A stretch of 64,000 nucleotides of DNA from Proteles cristata cristata (Eukaryota > Chordata > Mammalia > Carnivora > Hyaenidae), in the NCBI GenBank assembly GCA_017311185.1, contig JAESUZ010000338.1:186001-250000 (forward strand). Direction: 5' to 3'. Of this stretch, positions 55,558 through 64,000 are shown piece after piece. How positions within the stretch are numbered: position 1 is the stretch's first letter; each line of letters opens with the position of its first letter. The position numbers were made by a program, and so were the translations under genes. The notes below the pieces were generated by a model. The model was not told the DNA's origin. It was given only the letters and a program-made list of their open reading frames with translations, and ran no database searches.

Positions 55558-55775
55558 TGGGGTACTGGGGTGGCTCAATGAGTGAAGTACAACTCTTGAT
55601 CTTGGCTCAGTCATGATCTTAATGTTTGTGAGGTTTGTGAGATCAAGCCCCATGTTGGGCTCTCTGCTAATAGCCAGAGTGTTCTAGGAACTCTCTCTCT
55701 CTGTTCTCCCTTGCCCAAACTTTCTTTCTCTCTCTTTAAAAATAAATAAACTTAATTTAAAATTTTTAAAAGAAA
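55558..55775 (+). mobile_element. CAN-SINE, older type
   Basis: GGGGTACTGGGGTGGCTCAA head, 'TTTGTGAGATCAAGCCCCATG' B-box region with a small duplication (GTTTGTGAGGTTTGTGAG), CT-rich tract and AAATAAATAAACTTAATTTA tail. Weak target duplication near 55545-55557 and 55786-55798. Confidence 0.9.
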
Positions 55776-55818
55776 AGAAAAGTGGAGGTAGAATGATAAA
55801 GCTAAAGAATATACTTGA

Positions 55819-56031
55819 TGGGGTGCCTCGGTGGCTCAGGTGGTAAAGCGTCCAACTTTGGCTCAGGTCACGATCTCACAGTTCATGGGTTTGAGCCCTG
55901 CATCTGGCTCTGTGCTGGCAGCTCAGAGCCCGAAGCCTGCCTCAGATTCTGTGTCTCCCTCTCTCTCTGCCCCTGCCTCACTCATGCTCTGTTTCTCTCT
56001 GTCTCAGTAATAAATATTTAAAAAAAAAATA
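55819..56031 (+). mobile_element. CAN-SINE, feline type
   Basis: GGGTGCCTCGGTGGCTCAGG head, GGGTTTGAGCCCTGCATCTG B-box region, GAGCCCGAAGCCTGCCTCAG body and A-rich tail. Imperfect target duplication AAAGAATATACTTGA (55804-55818) and AAAAAATATACTTTA (56032-56046). It lies about 30 bp from an opposite-strand SINE. Confidence 0.92.
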
Positions 56032-56061
56032 AAAAAATATACTTTAGCCATAGATTTCATT

Positions 56062-56280
56062 TTATTTTTTTAATTTTTTAAAGTATTTATTTATTTTTGA
56101 GAGAGAGACAGAGCACAAAAGGGAGAGAGGCAGAGAGAGACGGAAGCTCAGAATCTGAACTTGGTTCCAGCCTCTCAGCTCTCAGCACAGAGCTTGATGC
56201 AGGGCTCAAACCCACAAACCGTGAGATTATGACCTGAGCCGAAATCGGACACTTCACCAACGGAGCCACCCGGGAACCCC
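56062..56280 (-). mobile_element. CAN-SINE, reverse
   Basis: T-rich tail, GA-rich tract at 56098-56142, 'CTCAGAATCTGAACTTGGTTC' body and head 'GGAGCCACCCGGGAACCCC'. With the forward copy at 55819 it forms an inverted pair. Confidence 0.92.
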
Positions 56281-56889
56281 TAAGACTTAGACTTTAGATT
56301 TTAATACTTATCATAGCATAGTATATGCCTTCTCTGGATTTCTAGCTTTTCACATGTAAATAGGTATGTATGCATGTATCCACGCAGATAGATAGGAGAG
56401 GGAGAAAGAGAGAGGATGAGGAAAGCAGAAGCCTATGATCGACACAAAACACCTATGATTTAACACAAAAGGTATTAAAGGATCACAATCTGGATCCTAA
56501 CATTGCTACATAGTAGGGGCTAACTGTACCCAAAATATATTTTATAGTTTTTATTTTTATTATAACTGAAAAACTTTCTGTATAATTTCTAGCCAAAAAA
56601 AACCCAAAAAACCAAAAACAAAAAAATACTAGAACATAATTTCAAGGCTTCCACTTGCATTTTCATTTAGAAAGTTATTGGCACCAAATGTTTTGTTCAC
56701 TTAAAGGTTTTTTTTGTTTGTTTGGTTGGTTGGTTTAATGTAATGATTCTCAAATTGGCTTCTGTGGGCATTTTAGAGTCTTTATGTTTGAGAAACACTT
56801 CAAGGTTTAAACCTTGAGAAATACTGTTGTACATGATCACATGTGTGTGAAACTAAAAATCTACAATGTAAATAGGCAAAAATGGGTTT
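56281..56889. other. unassigned non-coding sequence
   Basis: No recognised gene. A GTTTGTTTGGTTGGTTGG patch lies at 56715-56735. Confidence 0.4.
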
Positions 56890-57020
56890 TTGTCTCACCT
56901 CTAACACTTACTGACCTTGACCTTGACTAAATTACCCAAATAGTCTAAGCTCCAGTTCTTCCACGCTAAATGGGAATAATAAAATTTCCCTTGCAGAGAT
57001 ATTGTGAGTTGCCTGTGTGT
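56890..57020 (+). repeat. MIR SINE, forward
   Basis: 'CACCTCTAACACTTACTGACC', 'CTCCAGTTCTTCCACGCTAAA', 'TGGGAATAATAAAATTTCCCT' and GAGATATTGTGAG match forward MIR order. Confidence 0.65.
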
Positions 57021-57350
57021 CCCCCTAAATGGTACTATATTCTAAAATTTAGAAGCCAGGTAGATAATACTTGTGGCTAAACAGACACTTAATTTATTAA
57101 CAAGACATTTAATTTAATTATTAACAATCTTCTCCAGGGATTTATTTGTAAATGTTTTTTTTTTTAATCCTTTTTCAATCTTAGGGATCCATCCAGGTAA
57201 TAATCAGTCTACTTCTCATGGATATCTTTATAAAAGAGTACTCTACCTTTACTACCTTTATAAGAGAGCTTACCACACACAGACCTCCAGCTCTGAGGAC
57301 TTACACAGACGTCCAAATGTACAGCAGTGAGATGGCAAGTGGTGTCTGAA
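57021..57350. other. unassigned non-coding sequence
   Basis: No recognised feature apart from a small duplication of ACTACCTTTATAA-like text near 57239-57265. Confidence 0.4.
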
Positions 57351-57454
57351 CTGTCGGCGCAGAGCCTGACGCGGGGGCTGGAACCCATGAACCGTGAGAT
57401 CATGATCTTAGCTGAAGTCAGAGGCTGAAGCGACTGGGCCACCCAAGCTCCCCT
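57351..57454 (-). mobile_element. CAN-SINE head fragment, reverse
   Basis: Only the head and part of the body remain (TGTCGGCGCAGAGCCTGACG to GGGCCACCCAAGCTCCCC); the CT-rich domain and tail are missing. Confidence 0.85.
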
Positions 57455-58465
57455 CAACACTAGCGCTATAAAATGTGCATCTCTTTATCCTATCTCACAT
57501 TTCAACCCTCTGGCACTTCAATTTTACCTCCTCTCTTGTTGCCATAGCAATGATTTAATTTCCAAATAATCTAATTTCTCAATTTAGTGAGTGTATGGGG
57601 GGCCATAACTGTTTGGAATCATCTATCTTTTCCTTGACAATTTGCATTGTTGAATTTCCACGGTTTCTTGAAAACAATTATTTTGACTTGCAGAACACTG
57701 AACTTATATTATTCTTTCTGACTACTTACCTCTCCCTTTTATGATTGTCTCTTTCCTTTAATCTGCTCTCTGCATATAACTATTCCCCAGACTTCCATAC
57801 TCAGCCCTTTGTTCCTGCCTCTTAAAACCCTCCATCTAATCAATCTTATATATTTTCATGGGCTTAACGACCTACATTTTGAGAACTTAAAAATCAGATA
57901 TTCAACACTGTATTCTTCGCCAGCATCTAATATTCTCCCCCAACTGCATACAGAATATTTCTGTGGAAAGCTGATAAGTGCACCTCAAATTCAACACACA
58001 CAGTCCTCAACCCACCACTGTTCTCAACAGACATCTTTTCTCCTCCTAACTCCTCCAATCCATTTGATGATCAAGAGTCTCCCATGATACCTCTACATTA
58101 ATCACATTTCTTCTCTCTCCTTTATACTGTTTGGTTATTTCCCATGTTTGTTGAATCCAAGCCTTTACCATGACCCACCAGGACCTCCTAAACTTTCCAT
58201 CATCTGGTACTTGCCACCTCCCAAGCTTCATCTGTCTAATTCTGTCTTTATCTGTTCTAATTCTCAGTTCTCTTCCTGTAATCTCCTATCTCATTTCATT
58301 TGCTAAATGTCCATGCCATTCCTGAACCTTTTGTCTGCTCATGTCCTTGACTCTGCTCCACCCATTCATCACCTCCCCTCCACTGACATAGCTACCTTGT
58401 CTCCTGTAATATTTGGGTTATCTAGGGAGGACTTCAAGGGAACATGGCCGACTTTATACCATGGA
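57455..58465. other. unassigned pyrimidine-rich sequence
   Basis: 1 kb, pyrimidine-rich on the given strand (57720-58400), reminiscent of very old L2-type coding relics but without a defensible match. The 92-codon frame 57809-58087 has no domain. Confidence 0.4.
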
Positions 58466-58480
58466 TACAATTAGATTTTT

Positions 58481-58681
58481 TTTAAGTTCATTTATTTACT
58501 CTGTAAGAGAGAGAATGAGCAGCGGAGGCACAGACAGAGAAGGAAAGAGAGAATCCCAAGCAGGCTCAGCACTGACAGTCGAGAGCCCGATGCGGGACTT
58601 GAACTCACAAACCCATGAGATCGTGACTTGAGCTGAGATCAGGAGTTGGACGCTTGACCAACTGAGCCACCCAGGTGCTCC
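58481..58681 (-). mobile_element. CAN-SINE, older type, reverse
   Basis: Tail TTTAAGTTCATTTATTTACT, GA-rich tract, AATCCCAAGCAGGCTCAGCA body and head ACTGAGCCACCCAGGTGCTC. Perfect 15-bp target duplication TACAATTAGATTTTT at 58466-58480 and 58682-58696. Confidence 0.95.
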
Positions 58682-58696
58682 TACAATTAGATTTTT

Positions 58697-59210
58697 ATTA
58701 AGTTATAGCTGGGATTACAGAACTCTTCTTCGCATTTGCTGTATGTTCGAGTTTATACATTTGATGATCTGTATGCACAATATAATGGGAACAAACTCTA
58801 TGTAATCTGTTTTATTATTATCAGCACCCACCATAATTCCTGCGATATAGGCAGGATTTACATAGATGTATAGATACATGACATTGAGATGCAAATGGTA
58901 TACATTTGATGCCCAGTCAACACTACCAATTTATACTGTTCCCCAGTAACCCCTTCATTATCGTGTCTGGTCCTCAGGTATGGTCATTCCCTTCTGTGGG
59001 AACACAGTGATCTGTCTACATGTCCACGTGTTCCGCCCTTGACTTAAACTTAATACACATGTATCCCTGTCAGGCCACTTGGTACATCCTTTAAAGTCAC
59101 AGAATACTTTTAGATGCTTTTCCATGCAAATCTTGGATTGTGAGAGGGTGCTGCGGGCCCTCCGTGTCTAGACCTATCATGCCATAATTTTAATCCACTG
59201 CTTCCCATCA
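58697..59210. other. unassigned non-coding sequence
   Basis: No recognised feature. Confidence 0.4.
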
Positions 59211-59226
59211 GAAAAATGAATACTCC

Positions 59227-59638
59227 CATCAACGGACGAATGGATCAAGAAGATGTGGTTTATCTATACCATGGAATACTACATGGCAATGAGAAAGAAT
59301 GAAATCTGGCCATGTGTAGCAACATGGATGGACCTTGAGGGTATTCTGCTGAGCGAAATAAGTCAGGCAGAGAAGGACAAACACCATATGTTTGCACATA
59401 TAGGAGGATTAGGAGGAACTTAATGGAGGAACAAGGGGGAGAAGAAGGGCGGAAATGGTGGGGGAAGGGGAAGAGGCAAACCATGAGAGACTCTTGAATG
59501 CTGACAAAAACTGAGGACTGATGGATGTGGGGGGGAGGAGGGATGGGCATGGAGGAGGACACTTGTGGGGATGAGCACTGAGTGTTATGTGGAAACTAAT
59601 GTGACAATAAACTATTGGTTAAAAAAAAAAAAAGAAAA
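59227..59638 (+). mobile_element. 5'-truncated young feline L1 (412 bp)
   Basis: End of ORF2 open from the insertion point to the normal stop (ARIGGLGGT type ending, here HIGGLGGT, stop near 59419), G-rich 3' UTR and GACAATAAACTATTGGTTAA tail. Perfect 16-bp target duplication GAAAAATGAATACTCC at 59211-59226 and 59639-59654. The sequence is very close to the 3' end of the 42-kb element, so this is one of the youngest insertions in the window. Confidence 0.96.
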
Positions 59639-59654
59639 GAAAAATGAATACTCC

Positions 59655-60057
59655 TTTCTCATGAATAGATTTTGCCCAAGAAGCAAGGAAATCCTTCTCA
59701 AAGACCCAAATCATCTCTTTCTTATCAGTCCCATACCTTGGGCCATTGTTTTCACATGCAAAAATCAAGAATGTGTCACCTTTGTTCTTTGTTTTCATGT
59801 TAAAGATTCCTTCCTTGAGCAAATTTTCTCTTGCCTAGTGGTACATATGGGGGAAAGTTTGTAACAAAGTAAAGAACTATAGGAATCCCATGAGGTAAGG
59901 GAAGAATAGCACATTAATGTCATTACAATATAAATGGATAAATACTACTTTTAACAAATCTCACAACAAAAAATTAAAAGAAATATAATAAATTTGTCCA
60001 CATCAGGCTTGAACACTCGTAATGGCTCCTGCTATCAACTTTCAGTTTTCTTATATT
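59655..60057. other. unassigned non-coding sequence
   Basis: No recognised feature. Confidence 0.4.
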
Positions 60058-60093
60058 TATTTTTAAATATTTTAAACTTATTTATTTTGAGAA

Positions 60094-60128
<35 letters not shown>

Positions 60129-60252
60129 ATCCCAAGCAGGCTTTCCACTGTCAATCCAGAGCCTGATGGGGGGCTCAAACTCACGAATCGTGATTGTGAC
60201 CTGAGCTGAAATCAAGAGTGGACACTTAACTAACTGAGCCACCCGGTCACCC
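60058..60252 (-). mobile_element. CAN-SINE, older type, reverse
   Basis: Tail TTTAAACTTATTTATTTTGA, GA-rich tract at 60090-60128, AATCCCAAGCAGGCTTTCCA body and head ACTGAGCCACCCGGTCACCC. Target duplication unclear. Confidence 0.92.
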
Positions 60253-61075
60253 TTGTTTGCTTACACTTACGTTGCTCTGTGATGTTTTCATAGTACTTGA
60301 AATTTCCACAAGGACAACCCACAACTCAGCTGTGTTAGCAGATCTGACCTCCTGGCCTAGAACACCTTCTCGTTTTAATTCTTCAAATCATAGGCTTAAG
60401 CTATAAGATTTTACAACTGCTTCATGGGAACTCAATTATTTAAATCATTTTTGCAAAGTATTTCACAGGACTTGCAGACAATGAATTTAGTTTGCTCTTC
60501 ATTTTAGCAACTCTTCTACGCTCTTTTTATGAGGGTTGTGGATATATAATTTGTATCCATAAAATGTGATTTTATATTTTCCTGTGTCTTAAAGCCCAGA
60601 TAGTGCAATGATTAAGCAAACTACAAAACAGCTACTATTGCAAGTAAAAATCTTTACAAATGTTTCATAAAATTGAGATCTTACTGTAAATACAAGTTGG
60701 TGTATTACACTCTGGAAAAAAAGTCACATTATACTACAAGCATTTTGTGATAGTCTATACTAGTCATAAAATGTCTTTTAAAAATATGTTTTGTAAAGTT
60801 GCATAAAATTATGTTGTTGAATAAAGCATTACATCCCGTTTCTTATTGTTAGACATTTAAGCTTTAATGGGAATTAGCTAATTATAAATCATGTTGAGAC
60901 AAGTATTTCTTTATACACATCATTGTCTAAGGCTTATTTCATTATGTTTTGCTTTTACTTTTTAATTAGGAAAAATTTCAACATGCTTCCTATGAATAAA
61001 AGAGGAAAAATAATGAGACTTGAAATATATTGCTTGCATTCAACCATATATTCTTTAGAAATATTTTTTCTTTTG
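60253..61075. other. unassigned AT-rich non-coding sequence
   Basis: No recognised repeat or gene. Confidence 0.4.
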
Positions 61076-61292
61076 GGACACCTGGGTGGCTCAATCAGTT
61101 GAGTGTCTGACTTTGGCTCAGGTTATGATCTCACAGTTCGTAGGTTTGAGCCCCGCATTGGGCTCTATGCCAACAGCTCAGAGCCTGGAGCCTGCTTCCA
61201 ATTCTGTGTCTCCCTCTCTCTCTGCCCCTTCCCCACATATGTGCCTGCTCTCTCTTGCTCTCTCTCTCTCAAAATGAATAAACATTTTAAAA
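61076..61292 (+). mobile_element. CAN-SINE, feline type
   Basis: GGGACACCTGGGTGGCTCAA head, 'GTAGGTTTGAGCCCCGCATTG' B-box region, GAGCCTGGAGCCTGCTTCCA body, CT-rich tract and AATGAATAAACATTTTAAAA tail. A weak target duplication, AGAAATATTTTTT against AGAAAGATTTTTT, flanks it. Confidence 0.93.
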
Positions 61293-61478
61293 AGAAAGAT
61301 TTTTTTAATTTTGATTATATTTAAATTAGATTAAACATCTTGGTGTCAAGAGAGAAGAAACAAATAAAAAAATAACTGAATTGTAATTAATTCTTGACTT
61401 TACCCTATTATTGATAAATCAGAAGAACCCTGGCCCAAGAGGGATAATCTGCTAAACCCACTAAAAAATTTTATATGT

Positions 61479-61680
61479 AGGGGACTCTGTGTGGCTCAGC
61501 CTTTGGTTAAGCATCTGATTCTTGATTTCAGCTCAGGTCACAATCTCAGGGTGGTATTGAACCCCAGGCATCAGGCACCACATTAAGCATGCACCCTGCT
61601 TACGATTCTCTCTCTCCATCTCCTTGTACCCCATCCTCACCCTCTCAGAAAAAAACAAAAAACAAAAAACAAAACAACAA
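61479..61680 (+). mobile_element. CAN-SINE, older diverged type
   Basis: GGGGACTCTGTGTGGCTCAG head, ATTCTTGATTTCAGCTCAGG, 'CTGCTTACGATTCTCTCTCTC' body, short CT tract and an A/C-rich tail (AAAAAACAAAAAACAAAACA). More decayed than most copies here. Confidence 0.82.
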
Positions 61681-63129
61681 CTGTTAGGTGGAGAGTTGTC
61701 ACCAAGGGGGAAAAAGTAGACTGTGAAACTTATTGTGAATACAAAAAATGTTCTACTCCTTATTACCAACACTTAATCTGTGCAAATGAAGATTTTTAAG
61801 AGACCATCGATTTATATTAGAGAAAACTATGTTTGAATTGTAGACTAAAATTTGATTAAGGTTTCATTTCTTCCTTGTTTTTATTTCCAAAACAAAAAGG
61901 ACTTTTATCTCATAGTCCAATGGAGGCTGTGAATTGTTTTACAAAACAAAGTATATGCAAACTCTGTACTTGATATTTGCTAATTCTGTAAAGTGATCTT
62001 TCTGGGACTGGAAGAATTGCATGACATATTCTTAGTAAAAATTAATGGGAGGGTGCGCCACCTGGTGTTGACAATGTGGAAATGCAGACACACAATCCAG
62101 AGGCCAAGTAGGCATAGGAGCACGTGTTAAATTTAATTCAATTAATTTACTCATTTTCATACTTATATTGACATAAATATACCCTATCTAACTTGAAGGG
62201 TGAGTGAGAGAAAAAATATGAGATCTTTGTTTTCAAATTCTGGTTGAAAAACATTTTTCAAGAAGAAATTGAAAATCAATCAGGTCATCTAATCCATCAA
62301 TTATCAAAATCACTTTTAAAGGATATAAAAATATGTATTTGTACTAAGGCCTCTTACTATATAAGATCTGCAAACTGCTAGCAAGTGTAAATGCAGCCAC
62401 AGGCATGTGTTTACATCTACACAGAGACAGACCTTTGCTATCTATGCCCTTGTGATGCTAGTACACAATCTTTAACCTGTGTGGCTGCTTCAGATTCTGA
62501 TTTTAATTCTCAACTATTTTCCACTCGACAGCTGTCATCTCCTTTTCTGAATATCATGGAAGGTAAGAGAAGTCAGTCAGCTGAACCCGAATGAGGGGTG
62601 TATATTCTCTACTGAGCAGTTCGGGAACAGCAGGAGAATAGATACATGTGTATGAAAGAGGGAGTGTTAGTCTTTTTAGCAGCCAGCCTATAGTTCTAGC
62701 TGGTGAAGAAAATACAGAAACATTGTTGTCACTGTATACTCAGAAGTGTGTACTAGGTGGGTGATGTGTATACTATGTTCCTCCTCGCCCTTCAGTTGTA
62801 TCCTAAGGGATATTAGGCACTCCTTGGAAATGTCAGGGGTGATATATATAACTGGGGTCAACACATGGAATTGTATTTCCCTGTTAGGAGAATTCTAAAA
62901 CAGGGAAATCTATGTAAATAACAATGGCTCCTTTTTCACCTAGCATCTGTTTTTCAAGTCGTAGCAGAGAGAGAAATGGTGTGAAACGATCAAATCTTTA
63001 TCAGTGGTCTGACTTGCCACTTAAAGGGACCTTAGTTTTTAACTATATGCACATGTGAATATAAATATGTAATGCATAATAAATATAATATAAATATACG
63101 TGTGTAATAATTAAGGATATATCATTTGG
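61681..63129. other. unassigned non-coding sequence
   Basis: 1.4 kb with no recognised repeat or gene, apart from a CTCF-like motif at 62053-62069. Confidence 0.45.
62053..62069 (-). promoter_or_regulatory. candidate CTCF-binding motif
   Basis: The minus strand reads AACACCAGGTGGCGCAC. It fits 11 of 12 positions of the CTCF core CCASYAGRKGGC and continues with GC as favoured downstream. It is the best such match I noticed in a CpG-poor window. Binding depends on chromatin and cannot be read from sequence. Confidence 0.4.
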
Positions 63130-63320
63130 AGCAAGATTCCCTGGATTCAAATATCTGGTCCACCACTTGTTGCCTGTATGAACTTGATGGTGTTTAACCT
63201 CATTGCTCTTCGTGTCTTCAGGTGTATTACCTGGTATGAAAGGTCTTATCTCACGGGGTTCTTGTAAGGATCAAAAGAGTTAATATGTAGAAAGTACTTA
63301 GTAAGCCTCATGAACAGTTA
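63130..63320 (+). repeat. MIR SINE, forward
   Basis: 'CCTGGATTCAAATATCTGGTC', CACCACTTGTTGCCTGTATG, GGGGTTCTTGTAAGGATCAA and 'AAGAGTTAATATGTAGAAAGT' follow forward MIR order. Confidence 0.75.
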
Positions 63321-63806
63321 AGTTCTCAAAAGTATGTTTTGAAATATTTGTCATTTCAATAGAGAGGAATAGAGGATGTCTGTGCATTTCATTGGGTGCT
63401 ACAGGATCCGGGTTGGGAAATGTTCACTTTGACTCTTACCTAAATCTCATTTTAACTTAGGACAGAATGAGGGCAAACCTTCTTGCCTCTTCAAAGTCAT
63501 GGTACATCTTTGGTGACAGTTCTCCAGCTCAAGTTTTACTAAAAATTCACTTAGACACATAAATAAACTCTTACAAACACGTTACATTAAAATATTTCAA
63601 ACATACTCTTTAAACTATTGATTCACTGATTACTTAAACTATGATTCTAAACCCATCTTATAAACTAATATGCATTGTGATATTAATGATCAATTCTTGC
63701 ATTAAGCTAAGTGATATTATTAAAGGGAAAAACATGATCAACATTTTTGAAATGTTGAAATGGACTTCTTTTAGAATCACTTCTTTGTTAAGAAACAGGT
63801 TTCAGG
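63321..63806. other. unassigned non-coding sequence
   Basis: No recognised feature. Confidence 0.4.
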
Positions 63807-64000
63807 GGCACCTGAACGTGGCTCAGTCAGTTAAGCATTCAACTTTGGCTCACATCCTGATCTCACAGTTTGTGAGTTCGAGCCCCAGGTGTGGCTCTGT
63901 GCTCACAAGCTTGGAACCTGGAGCCTGCTTCGGACTCTGAGTCTCCTCTCTCTCTGGCCTTTCCCACTCATGTTCTGTCTCTCTCTCTTAAAAGTAAAAT
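63807..64000 (+). mobile_element. CAN-SINE, cut by the window end
   Basis: GGGGCACCTGAACGTGGCTC head (an AACG insertion disrupts the usual GGGTGG), TGAGTTCGAGCCCCAGGTGT B-box region, 'GAACCTGGAGCCTGCTTCGGA' body and CT-rich tract; the A-rich tail begins (AAAAGTAAAAT) at the last base. Confidence 0.92.

Overview
The window looks like nuclear DNA of a cat-family carnivore. The evidence is about thirty tRNA-derived CAN-SINEs of the feline type: a GGGGCGCCTGGGTGGCTCAG-like head, tRNA-like A and B boxes, a CT-rich middle and an AATAAA-rich tail. They occur together with several young L1 3' ends that share one carnivore-type ORF2 terminus. The DNA is AT-rich and CpG-poor, with long dinucleotide and tetranucleotide microsatellites. 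I found no host protein-coding exon, tRNA, rRNA or CpG-island promoter that I could defend. The window therefore reads as intergenic or deep-intronic sequence made mostly of transposon layers of different ages. Almost all open reading frames over 60 codons are chance ORFs, or lie inside L1, SINE or simple repeats.

Layout. 1-10.4 kb: mostly unassigned sequence with a 5'-truncated L1 (1761-2579), an MLT1-like LTR, a reverse-strand L1 end (4861-5440), an old L1-type 3' end (5887-6570) and four SINEs. 10.8-14.3 kb: one old L1 3' end split by four later insertions: a SINE, a younger L1 with a purine-rich tail, a second SINE, and a 927-bp solo LTR with TG/CA ends and a 6-bp target duplication. 14.3-36 kb: scattered SINEs, MIRs, L2-like and MLT1-like relics, a second truncated L1 (18447-19083), an old L1M 3' UTR containing a TAGA microsatellite, and an old L1 ORF1 piece.

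36.6-42.6 kb holds the main feature, a near-full-length feline-type L1 with 5' UTR, ORF1, ORF2, 3' UTR and poly(A). ORF2 has the expected length and its endonuclease, reverse-transcriptase and Cys-rich parts are visible. It is broken only by four single-base losses, every one in an A or T run; ORF1 has one frameshift. 42.6-64 kb: a dense SINE field, one 114-bp and one 412-bp L1 insertion with perfect target duplications, an older L1 end (51043-51615), and a 410-nt uninterrupted purine tract at 53.6-54.0 kb.

The only molecular machinery encoded here is the L1 retrotransposition system: ORF1p as RNA chaperone and ORF2p as endonuclease plus reverse transcriptase. It also mobilises the SINEs in trans, which fits the poly(A)-type tails and the 12-18 bp target-site duplications seen on both classes. 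I see no convincing undescribed system. The most useful leads are the L1 whose lesions look like sequencing errors, the solo LTR inside a nested insertion stack, and a SINE carrying a 22-bp filler copied from sequence 2 kb away.
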